Assembly: GCF_014202415.1 (NCBI RefSeq) | Contig: NZ_JACHGR010000007.1 | Coordinates: 62,001-126,000 of the forward strand | Direction: 5' to 3' | Source: Tolumonas osonensis | Lineage (GTDB): Bacteria > Pseudomonadota > Gammaproteobacteria > Enterobacterales > Aeromonadaceae | DNA length: 64,000 bases | Shown: one piece after another, positions 27,602 through 36,629 of the stretch | Position numbering within the stretch: the first letter of the stretch is position 1 | Layout: each line of letters opens with the position of its first letter | Notes under the pieces: model-generated | Told to the model about the DNA's origin: nothing | The model's input: the letters and a program-made list of their open reading frames with translations, nothing else | Databases searched by the model: none | Translations under genes and position numbers: made by a program

Positions 27602-29713
27602 ATGGCAGCAGATATCATCAGTCGCCTGTTTGCACTCACAGACCTCTTTCTCAGCGGTGGCTACTGGATTGCTTTTCTTGCAGCCTTTCTGGATACCACT
27701 CTGGGTATCAGTCTGATTATTCCGGGGTCATTCATTCTCTTCCTGTTGGGTATTTTGTCCGCCACCGACCATTTTGATGTTCATACGCTGATCGGATTTT
27801 CTGTTGCCGGTACTCTTCTCAGCGACAGCCTGAATTACTATCAGGGAAAGCGATATGGCAGCCAGAGGCAAAAACCGCAAGGCAGACTGTTTAAACTGAT
27901 CGATATGGAGCAAACCCGGCTGTTTGTGAAAACCTACGGCTTGAAGGGGCTGTTATTCGGTCGCGTTATTCCCGGAACGAAAGAGAAAACCGCGTTTATT
28001 GCGGGAAATTCAGATATCAGCAAAACCGGTTTTATGCTCTGTGATTTTTCCGGGGCGATTGGCTGGGTTCTCATTTGTCTGCTGAGCGGTTACTTCTTTG
28101 CGCACTCCGCCAATCTGGCCGAGTTATGGCTATCCCGTGCCGGTCTCTTTATTCCGTTTGCCTCCGCGTTTGTATTCTTCACGCTGGTTTTAAAATGGAT
28201 CGTCATAAAAAAGGGAGAACGATTATTACATCTCGCGCATAACATTCTGCACGCTTTAAAAATCATGGTAATAAAAAACAAACGCATGATTTCATGGGCA
28301 AAACAGCATCCCGGACTGATCGCTTTTATCAGCGCCAGAATGGACAGTGCCGTTTTTACCGGCCGGCCTTTGTCTATTTTTATACTCGCTTTTCTTTATG
28401 TCACAGCATTGTTTGCCGGCATCGTTGAGGACTTTATTACATCTGATGCGATTACGGCGGCAGATATCCGTATTGCCTACCTGTTTTATCTTTTCAGAAA
28501 TGACACGCTGACGACGTTTTTCACCTGGATCACATTGCTTGGAAAAGCAGAAATTATTGCCGTGGTGGTGACGACATCCATCGCCATCCTGTTTGTCTGG
28601 CATAAAAAATATCTTATCTACCCGTTTCTGGTTTCAACGCTTGGCAGTCTTTCATTTACCTGGCTGGGGAAACTGGCTTTTCAGCGGGCACGGCCCGAAT
28701 TCGCGGTTTATCTGGAAAACTCCTTCTCATTTCCCAGTGGTCACGCCACGATTGCCGTCGCAATTTATGGCTTTCTCGGTTATCTGTTTGTCCGTTCCAC
28801 GCATGACTGGTCGCATAAGGTAAATATCTTTTTTGCAACTGCTGTCCTTGCACTTTTGCTTGGATTTAGCCGGGTCTACCTCGGTGTTCATTATATCAGC
28901 GATATCTGGAGTGGTTATCTGGTCGGTGCAATGTGGCTGATCATGGGCGTTACGCTCTCTGAATGGCTCAGACACACCAGTTCCGCGCGTTCTGTCCGGC
29001 TTGCCACCAGTAAAAAGCGTTTTATTACCGTGGTATTAGTTATCAGTGCGCTGCTGTTTTATGGCGCTTTCGCCAGCCACTATCATCCGCCGCTTTTATC
29101 ACCCCCGGTTAAAAGCGCACTGGTTATTACCGAAGACAGCCGGATATTTAAAACGGAACAGCTTAAATATACGGAAGACCTTATTGGCAGAAAACAGGAA
29201 CCGATCAGCTTCATATTCATCTCAGCCAATAAACAAACGCTTATTTCGGCATTACAGAAAACCGGCTGGACGTTAATTGATCAGGCTGATATTTCGTCAT
29301 TCACAGAGTCAATAAAGTCGTTGATATCAAAAGAGGCTTATCCTGCGGCGCCGATTTATCCCTCTTTCTGGGATGCCCGGATTCAGGATTTCGCTTTCAG
29401 AAAGCTAACCAATGCCAATTGGCTGAAAGATTCACATTACCTCAAAATATGGCATACGAATTATAAATCGCCGGATGAAAAAGAACTCTATGTCGGCATG
29501 GTCAGTGCGGACAAAGGCTTTAAATGGGGAATTATTCCGGTTATCACCCCCGATTTAAATGCCGAAAGAGAGCAGCTCTATCAGGATTTACTGCAGATGA
29601 ACAAGGTCTCGGCCAGTCTGAAAATACAAATCCGAAAATCAGAGATTGGCTATAACTTTACCGGCGATCCGTTTTTCAGCGATGGTTATATTTATGTGCT
29701 TTCGCTGCAATAA
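27602..29713 (+). CDS. DedA - PAP2 phosphatase - LssY_C fusion membrane protein
   Basis: 703 residues in three parts. About 15-200 is a DedA/SNARE-associated domain (FGRVIPGTKEKTAFIAGNSD carries the conserved Arg/Gly). About 245-470 is a PAP2 lipid phosphatase with all three motifs: KLAFQRARP, PSGH and SRVYLGVHYISD. The last 200 residues match the LssY C-terminal domain (DSHYLKIWHTNY-type region). DedA proteins are now linked to undecaprenyl-phosphate recycling, and PAP2 enzymes dephosphorylate undecaprenyl pyrophosphate or phosphatidate. AAGGA lies before the ATG. It is followed 20 bases later by a DgkA-type kinase, so a lipid-carrier role is likely. The link to arsenic may be only positional. 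Confidence 0.88.
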   Translation: MAADIISRLFALTDLFLSGGYWIAFLAAFLDTTLGISLIIPGSFILFLLGILSATDHFDVHTLIGFSVAGTLLSDSLNYYQGKRYGSQRQKPQGRLFKLIDMEQTRLFVKTYGLKGLLFGRVIPGTKEKTAFIAGNSDISKTGFMLCDFSGAIGWVLICLLSGYFFAHSANLAELWLSRAGLFIPFASAFVFFTLVLKWIVIKKGERLLHLAHNILHALKIMVIKNKRMISWAKQHPGLIAFISARMDSAVFTGRPLSIFILAFLYVTALFAGIVEDFITSDAITAADIRIAYLFYLFRNDTLTTFFTWITLLGKAEIIAVVVTTSIAILFVWHKKYLIYPFLVSTLGSLSFTWLGKLAFQRARPEFAVYLENSFSFPSGHATIAVAIYGFLGYLFVRSTHDWSHKVNIFFATAVLALLLGFSRVYLGVHYISDIWSGYLVGAMWLIMGVTLSEWLRHTSSARSVRLATSKKRFITVVLVISALLFYGAFASHYHPPLLSPPVKSALVITEDSRIFKTEQLKYTEDLIGRKQEPISFIFISANKQTLISALQKTGWTLIDQADISSFTESIKSLISKEAYPAAPIYPSFWDARIQDFAFRKLTNANWLKDSHYLKIWHTNYKSPDEKELYVGMVSADKGFKWGIIPVITPDLNAEREQLYQDLLQMNKVSASLKIQIRKSEIGYNFTGDPFFSDGYIYVLSLQ

Positions 29714-29733
29714 CAGTAACAGGAGACAACAAC

Positions 29734-30123
29734 ATGTCTTTAACTCATCAGCCAGAAACCTTTTCCGTCGCCAAAAGAGTACAGAGTATCCGGCATGCCG
29801 TACGAGGTGTCACCGAGATGCTGAAAAGCGAACACAATGCCTGGGTGCACTTGTTTGCCACGGTCTGCGTTGTTTTAGTCGCTGCGGTTCTTTCCGTCAA
29901 CGCGACGGAATGGTGTTTTCTGATCCTGGCGATCATGGCAGTCTGGGTTTCGGAAGCACTAAACACCGCCTTTGAATTCCTGTGTGATGTCGCCTCGCCC
30001 GACTTTCATCCGTTAGTAAAAAAATCCAAGGATGTCGCGGCCGGTGCCGTACTGTTAAGTGCAATCGGTGCAGTGATTATTGCGCTGATTATTTTTGTGC
30101 CGCACATCGTCTTACTGTTATGA
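29734..30123 (+). CDS. dgkA: diacylglycerol kinase / undecaprenol kinase family protein
   Basis: 129 residues with three membrane helices and the DgkA signature (SEALNTAFEFLCDVASP, then KKSKDVAAGAVLL). It phosphorylates diacylglycerol or undecaprenol at the inner membrane. The long cytoplasmic N-terminus with AVRGVTEMLKSEHNAWVH is closer to the undecaprenol-kinase group than to E. coli DgkA, so I do not claim the substrate. AGGAG lies before the ATG. The 14-base palindrome ATGACCCGGGTCAT (30120-30133) covers the stop region where it meets the convergent DUF3999 gene. Confidence 0.87.
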   Translation: MSLTHQPETFSVAKRVQSIRHAVRGVTEMLKSEHNAWVHLFATVCVVLVAAVLSVNATEWCFLILAIMAVWVSEALNTAFEFLCDVASPDFHPLVKKSKDVAAGAVLLSAIGAVIIALIIFVPHIVLLL

Positions 30124-30132
30124 CCCGGGTCA

Positions 30133-31497
30133 TTACTTGATCCGTCCGGCGACCCGGAACAGGATCCAGCCCAGAACAATCACCATGACTCCGATCATTA
30201 ACCCCAGAAACAGCCGACTGTTCAGAAAGGCCGGCAACATCAGTCTGTCGTCTGTCCTTTCAGAAACCACCGCAGGATCCAGACTGGCGGCGGTACCCTG
30301 ATACCCCCGACGCAAAAGTGCCTCGATGGAGGCAACCTCATACCGTGGCGCATCTGCCCTAGCGGCGCCATATTTCAGTTGGTAAGTATGCTCAGGTTGA
30401 GACAGGAACACTAACTGATAACGGGGACCGATACCGGTTATGCCTTTAATCGTCAGCGGCGGGTTATCCAGATCTTCAATCACGATCCGGTAATTTTTTT
30501 GCCTTTGTTCAGGAAAGGAAACCGTCGTGTTATCAAGACTGAGTTCCCCGAAATGTAACGCCTCCAGCCGGGTGCTGGCGATCGTGCGCATAGAAGATGC
30601 CGTACCACGGGATGATGGAACCCGGAGCGTAGCCTGACGGCTAAAGTTGGCGGTATCAAACGTCAGTTTAAAGCCATTCAGCGGCAACTGATTGCCTTCA
30701 ATATCCACCAGCGTGGTTTTCTGCCTGGTATCCTGAGTGACGGTAAATTGACTGATCGGATAATCAAAGCGTTGCTCTGTTTCCGGCAAGTCCTCTGTTT
30801 TACTGTGCCAGAAATCAATCCGTTCAATATGCAGCGGTCGCTGATGCAATGCGATCTGTTCACTGCGTTTCAGCGCTTCACCGTCCTCTCTGGTCTGTGT
30901 CAGCAGCATTAACTCGCCGGCACGGCTCTGCACTGGCTTGGCAATAATGATCCTGAAATGCCGGAACGTGTTGGCCGGTAAAGCGATGTCCCGGCTGCTG
31001 AAATTCATGAAGCGGGAATAGTCATAGATCAGCCCGTTATCCACCAGTAATTGCCAGTCCCGCGCGTCATCCGAGCCAAAAATCTGCAGTGAATATTCAA
31101 AATCCCGCTGGTTGGTCACCACGGTCAGGCCATCTGCTGTTTCTGCTGTATCCGCTTTTTTGTCTAATTCCAGCCTGATCTCGATTCCCTCTTCGCCGGA
31201 TTTCTGCAATGTCTGGGTTTTACTGCTGACTGGCAAATGTTGTGTGACGGTTTTACGTTCGGCTATTTTCTGCAACAGATAAGGCGTTTCGGCACCGGTT
31301 TGATCGAGCAGACGCAGATCATTAAAACCCGGGGTACTGGCGGCATAAACAGGCTCATCCAGCGAGACGGCCAGCAGTTGCTGCTGCGCTGACTCCGGAT
31401 AATGAATCTGCCGGCTGAACTTATTCGCCGGGAGCTCTGCCGCAGACGCCAGTAAAGTGGTCACAAGGCCGCAAAACAGCACGATTTTGTTCATCAT
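30133..31497 (-). CDS. DUF3999 domain protein, secreted or membrane-anchored
   Basis: 454 residues. N-terminal signal sequence (MMNKIVLFCGLVTTLLASAAELP), a long beta-rich periplasmic part (for example YSLQIFGSDDARDWQLLVDNG, which looks like a discoidin-type fold) and one membrane helix at the end (LFLGLMIGVMVIVLGWILFRVAG). The family function is unknown. Its ATG overlaps the stop of the DUF2339 gene (ATGA), so the two are translationally coupled. They probably form one envelope complex. Confidence 0.87.
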   Translation of the reverse strand: MMNKIVLFCGLVTTLLASAAELPANKFSRQIHYPESAQQQLLAVSLDEPVYAASTPGFNDLRLLDQTGAETPYLLQKIAERKTVTQHLPVSSKTQTLQKSGEEGIEIRLELDKKADTAETADGLTVVTNQRDFEYSLQIFGSDDARDWQLLVDNGLIYDYSRFMNFSSRDIALPANTFRHFRIIIAKPVQSRAGELMLLTQTREDGEALKRSEQIALHQRPLHIERIDFWHSKTEDLPETEQRFDYPISQFTVTQDTRQKTTLVDIEGNQLPLNGFKLTFDTANFSRQATLRVPSSRGTASSMRTIASTRLEALHFGELSLDNTTVSFPEQRQKNYRIVIEDLDNPPLTIKGITGIGPRYQLVFLSQPEHTYQLKYGAARADAPRYEVASIEALLRRGYQGTAASLDPAVVSERTDDRLMLPAFLNSRLFLGLMIGVMVIVLGWILFRVAGRIK

Positions 31498-34040
31498 GAT
31501 GGTTTCTCTTTATCCGTCTGGCTCTCCACCTGCCCGGCAAATGTCTGACGATAGCGCATATAAAAATAAGCACCGAACAAGACCAAAATCCCCAGAACGA
31601 TGAAGGCCAGAATGCGGTAAACCTGTTCCAGTCTGGCCAAATCGATGAAGAACACCTTCCAGGCCACCAGCGCAAACAGCCCCAGCCCCGTCATGCGGAA
31701 AAGGGAGATCCGGCGTTTAATACCATTGAATACCAGACTTAAGGCAAACACGGACCAGAGAATGGAAACACCACCGGAACGTAATCCCGGCACATACTGA
31801 TACAGCATGGAGTTGATTTCTAACGTCAGGAATATAAACAGTAGAATCAGCGCCGCCCCACCCAGCCCCGCTCTGATGTTGTCATCTATCCCGGGTTTAT
31901 CTTTCAGCCTGATCAAGGCAAACCATAAAAACGCGATGGGGGCAGCGAAATCCAGCAACCGCATCAAGGCAAGTTCAAAGGAATAAATCCCGCCATAGCG
32001 GATCGTCCAGCCAGCGTCATTCACCGCAAACTGCCCCATGATCAGATCCCACGACAGCAGGTCAAACAGAAGAACCTTCAGCAAAATGCCGGCCATCAAA
32101 AGCACCAAGACCAGCAACAACCAGTCCGCCGGCTGACGCAGATAACGTTGCAGGAAAAAGAGGCCGGCCCCGACCCACACCAGTGTCACCACCGGCATTT
32201 TCAACGGCGGATACAGATATCCGAAGCTGCGGTACAGCTCCAGTTGCAAGATCAGAAATAACAGGCCGGCCGCGACAATCAGCGCTGCCGGTAACAACCG
32301 GGAACGGTCATACAGTAAAGGAATATCATTGCCGGCTTCGCAGGTCAGTGCCGATTCCGGCGCCGGATGCTCCGTCAGACGGTAGGCCAGTCCCAGCGAT
32401 ATCACCGGAATACCAAAGCGAACGAGACGTTCCAGCAGGCCGAGGAGATAGTCACCAAACGGCATCTCGTTGCTGAACGCCAGCACATACTGGTCAGGCA
32501 GATCCGAAAACACGAGCCGGATCAGCACAACCAGATACAACAAAAAGGCGAGCTGCTGTAAGAAAGCACTGCGGATTTTTCCGGCCATCCACAGCATGAT
32601 CAGCGCCTGCAACGACCAGCTGACGGTCACCCACTCTCTGGACAGCAAGATCGGCAGCGTGATCGTGACAAAGAATGCGGAAAGCCCGATAAAACTCAGC
32701 AATAACTCCCGATCAACCACATGCCGGGAAAGACAAAAATAGATATGTCCCACATAAAACGCCGCCAGGGATACCGTCAGCAAGGCGACCCATATCTGCC
32801 CATATGCCGCATCAATCATATGGTAGGCCGTAGCAAAAAAGAGGGCCGCATTGATGATCAACGCCAGCAGATCCAGCAACGTGGATTTCACCCGGTTCAC
32901 CAGACAGAACAGGAAAACCATGGTGGAATACATCACAAAGAAAGCAGTCAGAAACGGCAGGACACGCCAGAAATCACTGTTCTGATAACTCTGCATTGCA
33001 CCAAAAAACAGCAGGTAGTTAAAGACAAAACCCAGAAAATTCAGCAAATACCACTGCTTGAACCAGTTGATTGTCAGAATGCCGCAACCTAGTAACAGCA
33101 TATAACTGAATAAACCAATGAAATTGACCTGTCCGGTCGACAGTAAAAGCGGCGTGCAATAACCACCGATAATGGCAAAAATAGCGACCAGTACCGAATC
33201 CAGCCGGACCGCCAGTACCGCCGCACTCACGGTGACCAGACTCATCAGCAGAAAACTTAAATAAACATCCAGCAACAGATAAAAACTGAATGCGGCAAAC
33301 ACACTGAAATAAAGCACGGCAATACCACCACCGAGCAGCCCCTGACTCAGCAGATGATATTTACCGTTCACCAGACGCACTCCGCCGGCCATCATGGCGA
33401 CCCCGGTCAGGACAGATAAGGCCACTCTCGCCTGTTCACCCAGCAAATCATTATCAATCGAGTATTTAAGAAAGAATCCGATGCCGCATACCAGGATCAA
33501 CACCCCGATACGCAGCAACCAGTTACTGGCAACCGCGTATTCCATGCTGGTGCCCTGGGGCCGGTGACTTTCCCCCACAATGATCCAGTTCCAGATTTCC
33601 CGGAGGATCTCTCTTGCCGCTGTTTCAAAACGACCCGGCGTGGCGGGTGGCTGCCGGACTGGCAGTTCAAATTGGGTTGCCTGTTCAGATTCGGCGGGTT
33701 GCTCAGATTCTGGGGGTTGTCCGGGCTCTCGTTGCTGCACACCCAATGACGGGGGAATAACAACAGGCACCACCGCTGACTCTGGTATCTTTTCCGCGGC
33801 AAATTGCGATGTTTCTGGTGTTATGGGTTGGGATGATTCAGGCGCAGCCGGGGTTAAACGTTGTGATAATTCATGGAGTAGTTTTTTATTTTCATTCAGC
33901 CTGAACTCAATATTCCCCAGAGAAAATCGGATTTCATCCTGCAGTTGTTTTTGCCGGCTCCTGAGCTCATACAACATAAATATGATCACCAGCGGCGTAA
34001 CGAGCAACAACAGAATAGCTAAGACAATGAATCCTTCCAT
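31494..34040 (-). CDS. DUF2339 polytopic membrane protein
   Basis: 848 residues. One N-terminal helix (MEGFIVLAILLLLVTPLVII), a short coiled coil (ELRSRQKQLQDEI), a Pro/Glu/Gln-rich linker at about 70-140, then more than twenty hydrophobic segments to the end. This is the architecture of DUF2339. The function is unknown, although partnership with DUF3999 is common. Start at 34040 with a weak GGGG site. The gene pair lies alone between the convergent dgkA and divergent msrAB. Confidence 0.87.
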   Translation of the reverse strand: MEGFIVLAILLLLVTPLVIIFMLYELRSRQKQLQDEIRFSLGNIEFRLNENKKLLHELSQRLTPAAPESSQPITPETSQFAAEKIPESAVVPVVIPPSLGVQQREPGQPPESEQPAESEQATQFELPVRQPPATPGRFETAAREILREIWNWIIVGESHRPQGTSMEYAVASNWLLRIGVLILVCGIGFFLKYSIDNDLLGEQARVALSVLTGVAMMAGGVRLVNGKYHLLSQGLLGGGIAVLYFSVFAAFSFYLLLDVYLSFLLMSLVTVSAAVLAVRLDSVLVAIFAIIGGYCTPLLLSTGQVNFIGLFSYMLLLGCGILTINWFKQWYLLNFLGFVFNYLLFFGAMQSYQNSDFWRVLPFLTAFFVMYSTMVFLFCLVNRVKSTLLDLLALIINAALFFATAYHMIDAAYGQIWVALLTVSLAAFYVGHIYFCLSRHVVDRELLLSFIGLSAFFVTITLPILLSREWVTVSWSLQALIMLWMAGKIRSAFLQQLAFLLYLVVLIRLVFSDLPDQYVLAFSNEMPFGDYLLGLLERLVRFGIPVISLGLAYRLTEHPAPESALTCEAGNDIPLLYDRSRLLPAALIVAAGLLFLILQLELYRSFGYLYPPLKMPVVTLVWVGAGLFFLQRYLRQPADWLLLVLVLLMAGILLKVLLFDLLSWDLIMGQFAVNDAGWTIRYGGIYSFELALMRLLDFAAPIAFLWFALIRLKDKPGIDDNIRAGLGGAALILLFIFLTLEINSMLYQYVPGLRSGGVSILWSVFALSLVFNGIKRRISLFRMTGLGLFALVAWKVFFIDLARLEQVYRILAFIVLGILVLFGAYFYMRYRQTFAGQVESQTDKEKPS

Positions 34041-34288
34041 GGAAAACCCCAGGCTGATTCAGCTAAAACAGACGATATCTACTGAGAAGAATAGTCGATC
34101 GAGAACAGACTTGCTGTAGCTGTCACAGACAAAACGCCGGTGACACAGCGTTATCGTAATAACGTCGTTTGGGGGTGATCTTATTTCCTACCTCGCTACG
34201 TTTATATCATTTAAGAACCATTTTCATTGGTTTGTAGTGCATCAGCAAATGATGTGTTAATGCCGGCTGACAGCTGGAGGTAAGTAAT

Positions 34289-35365
34289 ATGAAACGTGTT
34301 CTTAAATACTCTGGTCTATTAGCTATGCTGCTTTTAGCCATCAGTTTTCCTGCCGCCACCGAACAAACCAAAACGCCGGCAGTTCCGGAGACATCATCCG
34401 GCACAACAGAAAAAGCCATGTTCGCCGGCGGCTGTTTCTGGTGCATGACCGGCCCGTTTGAAATATTCAATGGGGTGATCTCGGTCGTGTCCGGTTATGC
34501 CGGCGGCACCACTGAAAATCCGACGTATGAAAATTACGGCCGGGGTGGTCATACCGAGGTGGTGCAAATCACATATGACCCGAAACTCGTTACTTACAAC
34601 CAGTTGCTCAACACCTTCTGGCATCAGATCGACCCGACCGATGCGGATGGTCAGTTTGTCGATCGAGGGCATGAATATATCTCGGCCATTTATGTCTATA
34701 ACGACGAGCAAAAACAGTTGGCGCAACAATCCAAAGAACGGCTAGCGAACAGCGGTATTTTCAGTCAGCCGATTGTGACTGAAATTCTGGCGGCTCCCGC
34801 ATTCTGGCGCGCGGAGGAATACCATCAGGATTATCACAAGAAAAATCCGATCCGTTATAAATACTACCGCTCACGCTCCGGTCGTGATGATTTTCTGCAT
34901 AAAACCTGGGATGGCATCTGGTTTGATCCTACCGGGACACAGCCAAAAGTGGATCTGAAAACGCAGTTGACGCCGCTGCAATACAAGGTTACGCAGGAAA
35001 ACGGCACTGAACCGCCTTTCGATAATATCTATTGGGATAACAAGAAACCCGGAATCTACGTTGATATTGTCTCCGGCGAACCGTTATTCAGTTCAACCGA
35101 TAAATTCGATTCCGGAACAGGCTGGCCAAGTTTTACCAAGCCACTGGTGGCGGGCAACATTACCGAAACCGAAGACAACACGCTGTTTACGACCCGCACT
35201 GAAGTGCGCAGCAGACTGGGTAATTCTCACCTCGGACATGTCTTCCCGGATGGTCCTGCCCCTACCGGTTTGCGATATTGCATGAACTCTGCCGCGCTGC
35301 GTTTTATTCCGGCCGAGAAACTGAAAGAAGCAGGTTATAGTGAATATGAAAAGTTATTTAAGTAA
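34289..35365 (+). CDS. msrAB: secreted peptide methionine sulfoxide reductase MsrA-MsrB fusion
   Basis: 358 residues. Signal peptide at about 1-24 ([20 protein letters not shown]). The MsrA domain has the catalytic GCFWC site near residue 50. The MsrB domain begins around residue 230 with the SGTGWPSF motif and the catalytic Cys in [11 protein letters not shown]. MsrB CxxC zinc sites are absent, as in other MsrAB fusions. It repairs both diastereomers of oxidised methionine, here in the periplasm. The thioredoxin domain of the Neisseria PilB form is missing, so it needs an outside reductant. GGAGG lies seven bases before the ATG. Convergent with ynjF. Confidence 0.93.
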   Translation: MKRVLKYSGLLAMLLLAISFPAATEQTKTPAVPETSSGTTEKAMFAGGCFWCMTGPFEIFNGVISVVSGYAGGTTENPTYENYGRGGHTEVVQITYDPKLVTYNQLLNTFWHQIDPTDADGQFVDRGHEYISAIYVYNDEQKQLAQQSKERLANSGIFSQPIVTEILAAPAFWRAEEYHQDYHKKNPIRYKYYRSRSGRDDFLHKTWDGIWFDPTGTQPKVDLKTQLTPLQYKVTQENGTEPPFDNIYWDNKKPGIYVDIVSGEPLFSSTDKFDSGTGWPSFTKPLVAGNITETEDNTLFTTRTEVRSRLGNSHLGHVFPDGPAPTGLRYCMNSAALRFIPAEKLKEAGYSEYEKLFK

Positions 35366-35379
35366 TAGCCAGTCTGCTG

Positions 35380-35988
35380 TTACGGCGTAAAAATCCGTAT
35401 GCCTGTGGCAATCCGGGAAATGATTGTCAGCAGGCATAACGCCGCAAAACCATACGCCAAAACCGGGAACCAGGCGGGAAACAGACACATCACGACAAAC
35501 AGCAAAATCGTTTCCGTGCCCTCGGTCAATCCACCCAGATAATAAAATCCCTTATCCGGGTATTCCATACTGGTTATCCCCCGTTTCGCGGCCAGCACCG
35601 CAAATGCCAGAAACGAACAACCGGTACCGACAAAACTATAAATCAGCGTGGCGGCGGCCAAGGCATTTTGCTCCGGCGCAGCAAATGCAAAGGCTAGCGG
35701 GATCGCGGAATAAAAAAGAAAATCGAAAACACTATCCAGAAAAGCGCCCCGATCCGTGGGACCGGTTAACCGGGCCATGGTACCGTCCAATCCATCCGCC
35801 AGACGATTGAGCAGGATGCTGAGTAGTGCCCATATCGTATGTCCGGTGATGATCAGGGGGACTGCCGTTAACCCGGCAATAAAACCGGCTACCGTCATCT
35901 GATTGGCCGTGATGCCGGATGCGAGCAGCCCGGATGCTATTTTTTGCAATGGCTGACGGGCCGCAGTAATCAGCTGACGATCAAACAT
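35380..35988 (-). CDS. ynjF: YnjF-like CDP-alcohol phosphatidyltransferase
   Basis: 202 residues, about six membrane helices. The family motif DGLDGTMARLTGPTDRGAFLDS (D-G-x2-A-R-x8-G-x3-D-x3-D type, about residues 60-85) is present. The substrate alcohol is unknown. I set the start at 35988 because GGAGG lies eight bases before it; the frame opens nine codons earlier. It overlaps the end of the ATPase gene by eight bases, and the order B-C-D-F matches E. coli ynjBCD(E)F. The sulfurtransferase gene ynjE is missing here. Confidence 0.88.
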   Translation of the reverse strand: MFDRQLITAARQPLQKIASGLLASGITANQMTVAGFIAGLTAVPLIITGHTIWALLSILLNRLADGLDGTMARLTGPTDRGAFLDSVFDFLFYSAIPLAFAFAAPEQNALAAATLIYSFVGTGCSFLAFAVLAAKRGITSMEYPDKGFYYLGGLTEGTETILLFVVMCLFPAWFPVLAYGFAALCLLTIISRIATGIRIFTP

Positions 35989-36628
35989 CGGTAGTACCTC
36001 CATGGCCAATTTCAATGACTAAACCGCCGGGCGGTATGTCAGCGGGATCGTGCGTCACCAGCAAAGTCGGGATCTGCAGATGGTTGATCCGTTCATAGAC
36101 AAACGCCCTGAATTGTTGCCGCAAGACGGTATCCAGTTTTGCAAACGGTTCGTCGAGCAGCAGCGCTTCCGGTTCGGCCAGTAACGCCCGCAACAAACTC
36201 ACCCGCGCTTTTTGCCCGCCGGATAAGGTCGCCGGATCCCGATCATGAAAACCGGCCAGCCCGACGTCAGCCAGTGTCTGATCTATCTGTTTCCTGCGGG
36301 CGGAACGCCCTGAAAAACGGGGCGGTAACGCATAAGCCAGATTTTGCCCGATGCTGAGATGCGGAAATAACAGATCATCCTGAAACAGAATGCTGATATG
36401 CCGCTTTTCAATAGGCCATTGATCACGACGAATACCATTCAGCCATAATTCGCCACTGGCCGTAAATGCAGAAGGCAGATCGCCAATCAGCCAGTTCAGC
36501 AGCGTCGATTTTCCTGAACCGGAAACGCCCATCACAGTGACGATCGCCCCGGCCGGGACCTGCAGACTGAAATCAGCCAGAATGACGTTCGTTCCCAGCG
36601 AGAGATTCAGCTTCTTGATTTCCAGCAT
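35981..36628 (-). CDS. ynjD: YnjD-like ABC transporter ATP-binding protein
   Basis: 215 residues. Walker A GVSGSGKST (about 34-42), signature LSGGQKARV (about 137-145) and Walker B ALLLDEP (about 156-162) are intact. It energises the transporter made of YnjC and YnjB. The C-terminal end is short, with no regulatory domain. One base separates it from ynjC. The substrate of the Ynj system is not established; the family resembles thiamine and iron-type importers. Confidence 0.9.
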   Translation of the reverse strand: MLEIKKLNLSLGTNVILADFSLQVPAGAIVTVMGVSGSGKSTLLNWLIGDLPSAFTASGELWLNGIRRDQWPIEKRHISILFQDDLLFPHLSIGQNLAYALPPRFSGRSARRKQIDQTLADVGLAGFHDRDPATLSGGQKARVSLLRALLAEPEALLLDEPFAKLDTVLRQQFRAFVYERINHLQIPTLLVTHDPADIPPGGLVIEIGHGGTTDV

Positions 36629-36629
36629 A

